From the NCBI GenBank assembly GCA_030407085.1, contig CM059584.1, forward strand, positions 3,157,501 to 3,221,500: a DNA stretch of 64,000 nt, given 5' to 3'. Of this stretch, positions 47,050 to 57,829 are shown piece after piece; position 1 is the stretch's first letter, and the number at the start of each line of letters is the position of its first letter. The notes beneath the pieces were generated by a model, which saw only the letters and a list, made by a program, of their open reading frames with translations, was not told where the DNA came from and made no database searches. The stretch is from Trichopria drosophilae. Its lineage: Eukaryota > Arthropoda > Insecta > Hymenoptera > Diapriidae. The translations under genes and the position numbers were made by a program.

Positions 47050-48190
47050 GATTAGCAACCTCACAAATATCCGAGTAACAAGTTTCAAGCGAGTTCGCAT
47101 AATATTTTTAATTTAATCTACCACATTGGGTCTGCCATTTTGAATTTCTTGAGTCCAATTTTCCTTTCGCCATCAGCAACTACAAAAACCATAATGAGAC
47201 CAGTTAAAAAAAATCTGAATATGTTCTTGTCACAGCTATTTCCTTTTTTTTTGGGAGGTGCTTCATAAATTAAATTCCCCCACTATTAATAGTGATTTTT
47301 CAATTTTACCTTTAAAAGTTCATGTTTCAAAAAAGGGTTTCAAAAAATGCTAAAAAAACAATTCTTTCGCACTTTCATCTGGATTCGCATTGAACTGGCC
47401 GAATCAAAAAAGGTTTGCAACGTCTTTTTTTGTTCACTGAGACTTGATGATTCAATAAACATAAGAATTTTTAGATAACCAAGAATCGACTTTTTTTTGT
47501 TACCTAGTGTAATAGGGTTTATTCATATTTGTATCCTCCCGTTCTATTATAATGCTTAGTGGATTGTACCTGACAGTTTTCTTTCTCATTAAGCCCATAG
47601 TATAAATTCCACAAAGGAAAAACCTAAATTCTTTCTAAATAAAATTTAAGGCGTCCATCTCTCAAATATAAGCCGCATTCATAATTTCAATAAAAAACCA
47701 ATTCTTCCAGGAACGGCCCAATTAAAAATTAACTTGCACAATATCAAATTTAGTGGATGTATCAAAATTGTAGTTATTACTTTCTACTGTGACATGAAGT
47801 TTAAGACCCATATTGGAAAAATTAGTACTTCGGACTTTCGACATAAGAATATAAATTCATCAGTGGAATTTGATGGGGAGCTCAAATATGGACATACTCT
47901 GTTAAAAATGTCTGTAGCAACTTCCCGAAATAGAAAAAGAAGTTTTTTTGTCGTTACAATTTCAGAATTTTACGAAACAGAGTTTAGTAATTTTCTAAAA
48001 AGTTTTGGTAATTTTCTGACATTTTTTCCTATTTTTTTAAAAATGTTTCTTAATTTTGTATCGGAAAATTCGGAAACGGCAACAGTAAAAAATTTCAGTT
48101 ACCTATTTCAGAAAATTATTAGAAAAATTTACATTCAGCTGTTTAAAAGCGTTATAAAATCAGATCCGAATTATGCCAGTTTTATCTATT
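47050..48190 (+). repeat. CACTATTAATAGTG module plus LINE scrap
   Basis: The palindrome is at 47,281-47,294. The RT-like scrap F-K-T-H-I lies near 47,802-47,815. The 165-codon frame (47,734-48,231) fuses this scrap with the 21-bp repeat tract and is not a credible gene. Confidence 0.55.
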
Positions 48191-49086
48191 ATACTAAAAA
48201 TGAAAATCTGAACCATAAAGAAATAATCTAGTGTTATTCTTTTAGGTTTACCCTGAGGCCATATAAGTAGTAGGATAAAATTATTCTTTTGTCTCTTGTT
48301 AAAGGCTAGAAGACAGTTCTCACTTCCAAAGAAGTCGCGTGTTATATTTCTTTCTAGTAGAAAACAAATAACCTGTTATTCTTGGTGAAAATAGTGTAAA
48401 AAAGTTTAGAATTAAATCAGATAGAAAAATCACAGTCAAAATACATAAAGGATCATTGAAAGGCTACGCCAACGTTATGATGCCAAATACGAATTAAATA
48501 TTTAATTTTCAAAAAAGGCTATAATGAAATTTCTGTTGTCCAATTGACAAAATTCAATAGTCCGTTCAGACCTGTGGTCTAGGTCGAAGTAATGATCATA
48601 CTCGTCACTATCAATATAGGAATATAAAAGTAATAAATTTTAAGACATGTTACACATTAGTTAATAAATATTAATCATCAATGCATTTCGTTGAAAATCA
48701 ATATCACGACCAGGAAGGGCGTATTTAAAATCTGAAAGGATAGTCACCGAGGGAAAATTGTTGTCACCTATCTTTCGAATCTTTTTAGAACTATTATCAA
48801 AGTGAAAAAGTAAGCAGCAAAGTAAATTTATCAATATTTTGTCCTGATTCGTTGATATTAAAAAACTACAAATATCCAATTTGCAATGAGTAAACGACTT
48901 TCAATGAATGTTTTAAGGTTTCATTTCAACCCACTAGAAATTTGTATCACGTCGTATTTTTGACACATTAGGATTCAAAAAATGCTAAAAAACAATTTTT
49001 TCGAACTTTTATCAAGATTTTCATGGAACTGACCGAATGAAAGAAAGGTTTGAAACCTCTTTTTTGTTCAATGAGACCTAAAGATT
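48191..49086. repeat. Downstream repeat half joined to an R1 fragment
   Basis: Up to about 48,905 it follows 44.1-44.77 kb. From about 48,908 to 49,086 it is a short R1 piece (TCGTATTTTTGACACATTAGG). This ends abruptly at the truncated orphan gene. Confidence 0.55.
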
Positions 49087-49488
49087 CTTTTCATGAGGCG
49101 CCGTATCACGCAACCTTATTCGAGAAGAGGAAGATTTACTCAGATCGAAAGTCGCAGAAGGTCTGTAGATCGTCAAGTGAAGTTAATAGAAGATCGAGCA
49201 AGATCCGCAGAACCCCAAGCAATTAGACCCGTCGAACGTCAGAGGCAATCCATGGAACCACAGCCAGTTCATTGCATTAGTGAATCAAATAGACGGCAGA
49301 TTCTTCCACCTAGGCTGATCGCAACACCAGCGTGGTATTTAACATCAATAACGATCTACACGAAGTACGAAGGAAAAACCAATACGGTTCAAGATACTGA
49401 ATCAAATAATGGATCGAGCGAACCTCAAGCGAATGGTTTATTTCGACTGTTCGAACAGATGTTTCGGAGAAGAAAAGAAGAGACATAA
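49087..49488 (+). pseudogene. Orphan gene family, copy 4 (5'-truncated)
   Basis: The frame starts abruptly inside the family protein, just before M-R-R-R-I-T-Q-P-Y-S-R-R-G-R, at a junction with an R1 fragment. The first ~70 codons, including the helical N-terminal half, are gone. The remainder is open to the usual stop and ends R-R-R-K-E-E-T. It carries S-E-P-Q-A-N-G-L-F-R-L-F, as in the copy-3 type C-terminus, but R-R-R-S-V-D as in copies 1 and 5: a mixed pattern hinting at exchange between copies. The conserved 3' flank follows up to the mariner insertion. Confidence 0.6.
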
Positions 49489-50149
49489 GATAAACTTGAA
49501 AACCGACATATTAGAATGGATTACAAATTGTAAATATATATATGTAATATCAAATCTTTTAAGTAAGCGTAATAAACTTTTTTAGGTTGACTTTGTAAAT
49601 CATTGTATCGATATGTTAATAAATAGTAATCAGAATAAATCAAAATTATCAATGTATTGAAACTAGTTTTAATTTTAATTCACTCACATTCCCATCGGAA
49701 ATTATAAATATGATAGTAAGTAATAACAATTCCAAAATCATTAAGTCGTAGTTTATTAATACAGGGTGGCCGATTTATCTGAAGACATCGAAATATCTCG
49801 AGAACTATGCACAGAATCAAAAAAGTTGTCGGATGAAAGTTGTTCGACACGAAGGGGGGCATCCAGTAATAATGAAATTTACCCCCTCCCCCATCCCCTG
49901 GGGGTGGAGTGGGGGCAAAAACAATAAAACTTAAATAGGAACCCCCAGTTTTTATTGCAGATTTGGATTCTCCAATATTGACAATTTTCGCCCGCGTAGC
50001 GGATATGGAATACGGTCATTCTAACAAAGCCGGGAAAAAATACATTTAGCGTTACCCAGGAACAACGACGTGGACGTAGTATTTTTCTGTTCCCTTTGGG
50101 GCGCTTGTTTTACGTGAGTCCCCTTGCCTCTCACTGTCTCACTGTTCAC

Positions 50150-51247
50150 TTACTTGAGTAAGTGTTCGAAATGTTGATCTTCCACTTCAATGCATTTATT
50201 TATTCTTTCTTCAAATGACTTTATACATGATAGAATCATATCTGCAGAAATTTCTGCGCAAGCAGTTCTTATGCGTTCCACCATGTTTTCACGAGTCGTT
50301 GGTACTTGTTCATAAACCTTACCTTTTAGGTAACCCCATAGGAAGAAATCTGGAGATGTTAGATCAGGTGACCTCGCAGGCCAATTAATGGGGCCACCTC
50401 TACCAATCCACCTACCATTGTAATCACGGTCTAGTATTTCCCTTGCTACTCTTGAAAAATGTGCTGGGCAACCATCATGCTGAAACCACATTGTCCGTCG
50501 GACGTCCATAGCAACATCCTCAAGTAGTAATGGTACTTCTTGTTCTAGGAAATCTCGATATTTTGTTCCATTCAAATTACCTTCAATGAAATAAGGACCA
50601 ATGAGTTTATTTCCTATGATTCCACACCAAACGTTCACCGACCAAGGACGTTGATGATTAACTTGTCGTAACCAATGGGGATTTTCTACGCTCCAATAAT
50701 GCATATTATGCCTATTGACGCCACCATGGTTCGTGAATGTAGATTCATCTGAAAATAATACATTAGCAAAGAAATTGTGGTTCGTTTGCATTTTTTGAAA
50801 TGCCCATTCACAAAACACCACGCGGTTATGAAAATCATCGCCATCTAGTTCCTGGTGCAGTGAAATGTGATATGGGTGAAACTTATGCATGACGATGCAA
50901 TATTCTTTGAATACTTTCTCTGGAAATGCCGATGAATCGCGATGTAATTGTCGTGTGCTTACATGTGGATTTTGGTGAATAGCTGCTAGTACAGCTACTT
51001 CGTTAGCTTCTCCTGTAACTGTTAATCTTCGCTTCCTTTTTTTCATTTGTACGCTGCCATCAGATTGAAAGGCATTCACAACTTTGTAAAAAAAAGAACG
51101 CGAGCGAGCATTATCTGGAAAACGCTCAGCATACAACGCAACAGCATCGTCAATATTCCTCTTACATTCACCATAAATAAGAATCATTTCGATTTTTTCG
51201 GGAACTGTAGCAGGATTCATTTTTAACTTGCAATTCGATTTAAGCAA
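50150..51247 (-). CDS. Mariner-superfamily (DD41D) transposase, probably inactive
   Basis: 365 codons, open throughout. It has an N-terminal helix-turn-helix region (residues ~15-125), then the DDE/D domain: L-F-S-D-E-S (Asp167), F-Q-H-D-G-C-P-A-H (Asp258) and S-P-D-L-T-S-P-D-F-F-L-W-G (Asp300). There are 41 residues between the last two, which fits the DD41D (rosa-like) group of IS630-Tc1-mariner; that name is from memory. A likely start is Met10 or Met1. Residues ~105-121 (S-S-A-F-P to C-I-V-M-H) are out of frame relative to the family. Shifting frame restores G-I-S-R-E-S-I-Q-R-I-L-H-R-H, so two compensating insertions (about 2 and 4 nt) disrupt the second DNA-binding helix pair. It cuts and pastes the element in the nucleus when intact. 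Confidence 0.85.
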   Translation of the reverse strand: MLKSNCKLKMNPATVPEKIEMILIYGECKRNIDDAVALYAERFPDNARSRSFFYKVVNAFQSDGSVQMKKRKRRLTVTGEANEVAVLAAIHQNPHVSTRQLHRDSSAFPEKVFKEYCIVMHKFHPYHISLHQELDGDDFHNRVVFCEWAFQKMQTNHNFFANVLFSDESTFTNHGGVNRHNMHYWSVENPHWLRQVNHQRPWSVNVWCGIIGNKLIGPYFIEGNLNGTKYRDFLEQEVPLLLEDVAMDVRRTMWFQHDGCPAHFSRVAREILDRDYNGRWIGRGGPINWPARSPDLTSPDFFLWGYLKGKVYEQVPTTRENMVERIRTACAEISADMILSCIKSFEERINKCIEVEDQHFEHLLK

Positions 51248-52087
51248 TCAAGGGCAGACAAAAAATAGTCACATAAACGGAAAGTTGTTATTCTAAAAGC
51301 AAAGTGACCTCCGACCGAATTACTTCCAATACAATGGACTTCAAAATCAGTCTTACACTGAGAGACCGTGAATACTAAATTTTAATATGGGGATTAGAAA
51401 GTCGCGATATCCATTTACTTCCCTTCAGGAAAGTAGAGAAAAATGTAGGTGAACTGGTTACGTGTGACTCAACTTATGTATAAAATGATATGCTACTTTA
51501 TTTTCGAGTTATGTCGCCCTCTAGCGTTATGTAACAGAATCGGCGCCGGTGATGGCCGAAATGCAAGCGATGTACATGTATGAAACCACGTGAGTTCTCT
51601 CGGGGTCCGGTAGATGGCGACGAAATCCCCAAATGATGTAAGAGTTTCGTTTTGTTTAATAGAAGCTGGTTTGACCGTCAATGCTCAGCTTATTTATTCT
51701 CATTTCGGAAAAAACATACAGAGAGAAAATGAATGAGCTGAGTGAAGGGACATGACGCGTTATTTAATGGATTGCGTGATGTCCTCTTTTTGTTTATTAA
51801 ATAATAAATTTAAAACCTAAAATGTAATTTTATTGAAGGTAGAAAACTTATTTATAAAATTGCTTCCATATTGTATGCACAATTTTTATGTAATCAGTTT
51901 TGATTTTTAATATGAAGAATATCAATTATTCATAATCTTAATTTTTCGAATGGACATTATTAAAATTTCATATTCAGAATAACAATTTTCGCAATTGATA
52001 TTACTAAATTCTAATATTAAAAATTCTAATATTAGAATTTTTAATATTAAATTTTCATAAAGGGATCAAATTGTCCCTATTTGCCCC
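51248..52087. other. Non-coding interior of the mariner element
   Basis: Upstream region of the transposase. A small unsupported frame lies at 51,493-51,681. The last 300 bp are very AT-rich with palindromes. Confidence 0.5.
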
Positions 52088-52261
52088 CTGGATGCCCCCC
52101 TTCGTGTCGAACAACTTTCATCCGACAACTTTTTTGATTCTGTGCATAGTTCTCGAGATATTTCGTTGTCTTCAGCTAAATCGGCCACCCTGTATATACA
52201 ATTAGAGGAAACATTAGTTGCGAGACCAACGACTCGAATCAAAATACCGGAAGTGCTTTTC

Positions 52262-55200
52262 AAAATCTGAAAATGCATTCACTGCGAGCATGGGATCTTT
52301 ACAATCGTTGTTTACGCGTAAAAAAATGCTTAAGCCGCAAAGTAAAATTATCAATACTTAAACATTCCTGATTCTTTGCAAATAAAAATCTACAAATCTC
52401 TGAAAAGCGAATTTCAAGTCCGCCGCCTATTTTCAGCATCATCAAATCAAAAGTGGATGATATAAGCATTATGAGTCTAGTCAATTTACCATTGTTTAAC
52501 ATACTTATAGTTGCTGAACTAAATATAGCATAAAAAATTAATAACAAAAAACTCCTAATCATTCACGTACTAGGCGATCTCCTTAGAATTTATGGAAAAA
52601 TACAGGTTCGTTATTCAAATTAAAGGTTTCTTTATTGAAATGCACCTAACCTATGCTTGAATGCTTGAAGCTTTACGTAAACAAGAAGGTTGCAAGGGAT
52701 TGTGGATGCCCACACAGTTTCGGACGTTATCGCAAATCCGCTCCATTTTGGGTGTTATTAGTCGATTCTCATTCGGCTAGTATTGCAGGTATATTTAGGT
52801 CGTATTCACACTTACGGTATTGAGGAGATAAGAATAGGGGTTTCTCGAACCCGTAGGAGCTACACCTAAGGCAGAGTGGAGAAGGTGGTTAGTCTCGAAC
52901 CACTCGTCAAACAGTGTGTACGTCAACCAACAACTGTGCCAGTCTCGTCGCAAGTGGATATCACTCAGCATTTTCAAGATGGACATCCAGGACAGTGCAA
53001 ACAATAACTTCCACAATACGGTGCAGCTACGTTCGTGGATGACACAAGTTGTGAAGAAGATGGTCAAATTGTCTGAAAAACGAACGGTGAATCTCCGGGT
53101 CGTTGCAGTTCTGCAAGATTCTTATAAAAAATCTATGGAGGATTATCAACGTCAAGAGAAACTGCGGAAGAAAGCGGAAGAAATTCTTTTCATGAGGCGC
53201 CGTATCACGCAACCTTATTCGAGAAGAGGAAGATTTACTCAGATCGAAAGTCGCAGAAGGTCTGTAGATCGTCAGGTTAAGATGATAGAAGATCGAGCAA
53301 GATCCGCAGAACCCCAAGCAATTAGACCCGTCGAACGTCAGAGGCAATCCATGGAACCACAGCCAGTTCATTGCATTAGTGACTCAAATAGACGGCAGAT
53401 TCTTCCACCTAGGCTGATCGCAACACCAGCTTGGTATTTAACATCAATAACGACCTACACGAAGTACGAAGGAAAAACCAATACGGTTCAAGAAACTGAA
53501 TCAAATAATGGATCGAGCGAACCTCGAGCGAATGGTTTATGTCGACTGCTCGAACAAATGTTTCGGAGAAGAAAAGAAGAGACATAGGATAAACTTGAAA
53601 ACCGACATATTAGAATGGATTACAAATTGTAAATATATATATGTAATATCAAATCTGTTAAGTAAGCGTAACAAACTTTTTTAGGTTAACTTTGTACATA
53701 ATTGTATGGATATGTTAATAAATAGTAATTATAATAAATCAAAATTATCAATGTATTCAAACTAGTTTGAATTTTAATTCACCCACATTCCCATCGGAAA
53801 TTATAAATATGATAGTCAGTAATAACAATTCCAAAATCATTAAGTCGTAGTTTATTAATATATACAATTAGAGGAAACATTAGTTGCGAGCCCAACGACT
53901 CGAATCAAAATAGGAAAAATGTTATATCAGTAATAGTTTAATAATAATTACGCAGACTGACTATTGTATAAAATTTCAAAAAATTATATATTTGATATTT
54001 ATGCAAAATTCTTGCTGAAAGTTTCAAAGTCGAAAATAAGATGTCTTTGAGATTTTTCTATGATTTTATGATTACTTTGCAGTTAATGCGATTTATAATT
54101 GTGAGCAATATATCATTTTTGGTAATGCATTTTAGTCCCATGCTTAGCTTAGTTTTAACACATATGAAGAAGTCTATTTTTCAGCCGAACAAGACTTCTT
54201 TTTGTCACATCTTAAAAGTAGCTAACAATTGGTCTTACTTAATTACTTGTCTTTTTGAGTGTCCCAGGTACATTTTTTTTGCCATTCACTATCAGATCGA
54301 TATTCTGATTCTGATGTGTCACAATTGAGAAGCATTTCAAATATTAAAATCGAATGAAGTCCCCTTTGAACAGCAAAGCAAGGCTTTTTTTGGAAAATAT
54401 TTAAGATAACTCAATGTTATTAGAATAGAACCAAGAAACTGCGAAATTTAATGCATTCAATAATTTCAAAATTAGGAATGCAACGTAAAACCAGTGTCGG
54501 AGTGTTGCCTCGCTAGCTTCGCTCGCTCAGAAACTTCGACCTAGTAGGGAGTCGGCTATTCCTTAATACTCGTTTGTTTACTAACAGCTTTCAATTATAT
54601 TATAAAATTATATTGATATTTGGGCTTCCAATCATATTTAGGTCAAAGTAGCTTCGATAGATACGTTACAACGATATCGTGTTGCTTATATTTATGAAAA
54701 TTGAAAATGAGCATTTTCAAAACTTCGACCCCGACAACAGGCCAGCCGAAGTATTAATAAATAAAAGTTGCAAAACACTTACTTCAAGCACTTGTATTGT
54801 AATAGACTATTCGATGTATATTACATGTTTACAGTATTTTACTAATTACTGTCTGTATCATTATGATCTCTATATACAATATATATACATATAATTCGTA
54901 AAAGATATTTTGAAAATTTCGAAAAGAACTCTGACGGATATCTTTTAGATATCTATAAGACATCTTTTAGATATATCGAAATAGTTATTTCCGTATCAAG
55001 GGCGTAAAAGAACTTTGCGCCCGAGGGGCTGGCGAAGACTACCCCTGGGGTGTAGGGGGCAAAACGTCGAAATTTGATGAAAAACTAAAGGGTAATTTTT
55101 TTGCCGAGGTGACCAAATTCCATACTTTTTCAGACAATAGTCATGAATATTTTAAACCAGTTTTTATGTCATTATCGTTCACTTTAGGAAGAAAATGCAT

Positions 55201-55979
55201 AACACTTTTTGTGTGTATGGTCTATCTTTTTTGTTTGAAACATTTTTTAATAAAGTTTGTATTTTTCAAAATAAATGCAAAAAACTACGAAGAAACTTAA
55301 TTGGGGCTATTCTTCTTTAGTGATGGACGGATGGATCTGCGCCAAAATCTAATCAGATCTAAGTTATTAAAACTTAAATATCAGGGTAAAAAACAAACTA
55401 TGAGAAAAGAATGACTTCCGTATTAGATAAAGAATTTCGGAGATCAATACGAATCTTCAAATTGAGTAAAATGTATCCGTACGAGGCATTAACACAACAG
55501 ATACAATTATAACGCCCAGTTATTAAAATTTACGAAAACGACGATTATAGTTCTTCCACTATTAGTAGTAATTTTTTCATTTTTCGTTGGAAAGTTCACG
55601 TTTCAAAGTTTCATTTAAACCCTACTAGAAATTTGTATCACGTCGCATTTTTGACACATAAGGATTAAAAAAATGCTAAAAAGGCAATTTTTTCGCACTT
55701 ACGTCGATTTGCATGGAACTGTCCGCATGACAAAGGTTTGTAACCTATTTTTTTGTTCACTGAGACCTAAAGAATAGACTTTTTTTTCGTTACCCTGTGT
55801 TACCGTTACCTTAACTTGTGAGACAAATTGTTGCCAAATTTATCTTCTAAGATATCAAATTATTATTTAATGTGAAAAACCTTCATTTTTTCAGCGCGGT
55901 AAAAGTAACGGTTTTTGTTCTGATATGATTGTTTTTAGCGGTTATTCACGACCGATCTAATTGTATAATAAAATGCTAC
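52262..55979 (+). repeat. Duplicated unit carrying orphan-gene copy 5
   Basis: Closest relative of the unit at 24.29-28.22 kb; both continue into the same R1-related segment and a MITE. Confidence 0.7.
52979..53587 (+). CDS. Orphan gene family, copy 5 (202 codons, intact)
   Basis: Full-length, same length and same ends as copy 2. The frame is open upstream to 52,916 but I place the start at the ATG shared by all copies. Compared with copy 1 over the first ~120 codons I count roughly ten amino-acid replacements against about five silent changes. That suggests weak or no purifying selection, or selection for change. Only one cysteine pair (S-C-type residues near V-H-C-I and G-L-C-R) is present, and no known catalytic motif. 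The promoter-side flank (about 52,560-52,978) is conserved with copies 1-3 and holds a TATATTTA word near 52,790. Function unknown. Confidence 0.65.
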   Translation: MDIQDSANNNFHNTVQLRSWMTQVVKKMVKLSEKRTVNLRVVAVLQDSYKKSMEDYQRQEKLRKKAEEILFMRRRITQPYSRRGRFTQIESRRRSVDRQVKMIEDRARSAEPQAIRPVERQRQSMEPQPVHCISDSNRRQILPPRLIATPAWYLTSITTYTKYEGKTNTVQETESNNGSSEPRANGLCRLLEQMFRRRKEET

Positions 55980-56330
55980 CCAGTCAGCCCGATCTGCTGC
56001 ATATTTCCGCATATAAGGAAAAAGTCAGGCGGTGAATATGTCGACAGAAATACGGATTACGCATCCTCACACAGATAGCAAATGTGCTGTTTGTGACGAT
56101 ATTCTGACGCATTTCTGTCGAAGAGATTAAAAGGGTCGGCGAGGGGATTAAAGACCCTTTTAATCTCTTCGTCATAAATGCGTCAGAATCGTCACAGACT
56201 CGTCTGCAGGGGAGAATTTCCAGAAAATTTTCTGTCTGTGTGATGACGCATAATCCGTATTTCGGCCGACATATTCGGCGCCAGACTTTTCCCTTATATG
56301 CGGCAATATGCAGCAGATATGGCTGTCTGG
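55980..56330. mobile_element. Foldback MITE, CCCAGACAGCC family, full length
   Basis: The ends are CCAGTCAGCC and GGCTGTCTGG. The 351-bp element has the same interior as at 46,690. Overlapping frames on both strands are by-products of its self-complementarity. Confidence 0.8.
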
Positions 56331-56577
56331 GTGAATAGTGATTAGCAACCTCACAAATATCCGAGTAACAAGTTTCAAGCGAGTTCACAAAATATTTTTA
56401 ATTTTATCTGCGACATTGTGTCTGTCATTTTGAATTTCTTGAGTCTAATTTTCCATTCGCCATCAGCAAGTATAAAAACCATAATGAAACCAGTTAATAA
56501 AAATCTGAATATGTTCTTGTCACAGCTATTTCCTTTTTTTGGGAGGTGCTTCATAAATTAAGTTCCCCCACTATTAA

Positions 56578-57825
56578 GTTGTACCCTAAATCAAAAGTAT
56601 TGAGAAAGAGTTGAAATTTTCAGCAAAAGTAGTTCATGTATCAAACAATACGCACGTAAAATTTCAGGTTGATTTATCGTACAGTTTCTGAGATAATCGA
56701 GTTCAAAGTTTGCTCAATTCACGTTGATTCGCACGGGGCTAATGGCGCCAACAACGACAAATCGTATATTTCTATTTTTTTGTGCCTGATGTATAGTATT
56801 GCTATTCACTCCAAATTTCCCACAAAACGTGCTAAATGCTCTGTGAAGAGAACACCATTTTTTTAAATGCCCACCGTACAGTTGTAGAGAAATTTCAATC
56901 TAAATATCAGAATTATTTTATTTTCGGGGTAACTCGCCGAACAGCTGGTAAGCGAAAAATATATGTGGCAACGGCGCACGACAGCGTCTCGCGCCGCTCA
57001 ATTCAAAATGATCGAAATATGATTTTGTCAAGTGGAACATTAAAAACACAATTGTCAATAAAAATCGTAATCAATTTATTGTAATAAAAACATATTTGAA
57101 TAAATATATTCGTACAAACTATTTTAACAATTTTTTTTACTTTTTTTAGTATTGCTATTTTAAGAATATTTTTAGTCACTAATTTTGGTAAAATAAAGGC
57201 ATCAAAAACAGCGTCATGGTAACCGTTAGTAGGCTAGCGTTCTAATAAATCTTCTGCCAATTTTGACAGGGTGCACATGTCTTTTCCTTTGCGCTCGGGA
57301 AACTTTTGTCTAAATAATTGCAGACTATCACAAAATCCATAAATAATAGATTTAAAATCGTCTATTAAGGAATATTTTACACATTCCCTTAAAAAAAAGA
57401 GGTATCGAAAGATGCATTATGTGCAATCAATATACATTGCTTATTTTTACCGATTTTGCACAAAAATTCATAAAATGCTTGTAATGCATCCCGAATAATA
57501 AGCGTATTTAACTTTTCATTGCGTAAATATAGTTCGCCTCCGATATTTTGCAAACCATTGATTTCGGTAGCGAATTAAAACAAAATCTAAACACAGAGAA
57601 GCCGACACGCGGCGTTGCCACGTCTATAACGTTGGAACGTGGACTACGTGAAGCGAGAATCAATTTATTTTTAACTCGTGTTATTATAATTGAAAATTTT
57701 TATGCAATTAGTAATATGCTGGTGGTAATTTCACTTAATAATATTATTAGCATAAACAATTCTATATTTTATTCAATTTTTACGTTACTCACTACTTTGA
57801 CCTATGCAGTTGGGGTACAACTACC
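56578..57825 (-). mobile_element. TTAA-flanked element with an exonuclease fragment
   Basis: It interrupts the CACTATTAATAGTG palindrome precisely at its central TTAA. TTAA is present at 56,574-56,577 and 57,826-57,829. The inner ends are GTTGTACCC and, reversed, GGTAGTTGTACCCC; the left end appears to lack GGTA. Intact copies of the palindrome elsewhere (for example 62,960) are the empty site. The length is 1,248 bp. TTAA duplication occurs in piggyBac and Kolobok transposons. No transposase was recognised. Confidence 0.75.
57185..57590 (-). pseudogene. DEDD-type 3'-5' exonuclease domain fragment
   Basis: On the minus strand I read A-T-E-I-N-G-L (about 57,560) and G-G-E-L-Y-L-R-N. Then comes I-A-H-N-A-S-F-D, the Exo II type motif (about 57,400-57,425). 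After a frame slip in a run of T (about 57,391-57,398) come F-C-D-S-L-Q-L-F-R-Q-K-F-P (about 57,300-57,340), L-S-K-L-A-E-D-L-L and finally Y-H-D-A-V-F-D-A-F, the Exo III type HD motif (about 57,195-57,225). This is the pattern of RNase T/epsilon-like DEDDh exonucleases and of the related domain in PML-type proteins. An upstream stop, the slip and a stop after L-L-E-R make it non-functional. Pieces are too short to stand out as open frames. Confidence 0.7.
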
Positions 57826-57829
57826 TTAA

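Larger units (their letters stand above)
49762..52192 (-). mobile_element. Mariner-type transposon with 105-bp TIRs and TA duplication
   Basis: The element is 2,431 bp. TIRs lie at 49,762-49,866 and 52,088-52,192, both starting CAGGGTGGCCGATTT. TA is duplicated on each side (49,760-49,761 and 52,193-52,194). The unoccupied site with one TA is preserved in the orphan-gene flanks near 26,077 and 53,859. It encodes one transposase (minus strand). Between the coding region and the right TIR is an AT-rich stretch with a strong palindrome of TTTTAATATT type (about 52,012-52,053). Confidence 0.9.

Noticed and set aside
47734..48231. 165-codon open frame
   Set aside because: It fuses an RT scrap with a 21-bp repeat tract; other copies of the module break the frame.
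24290..56330. Integrated polydnavirus-type segment
   Set aside because: No boundary motifs or known viral gene families were recognised; repeats and transposons explain the structure.
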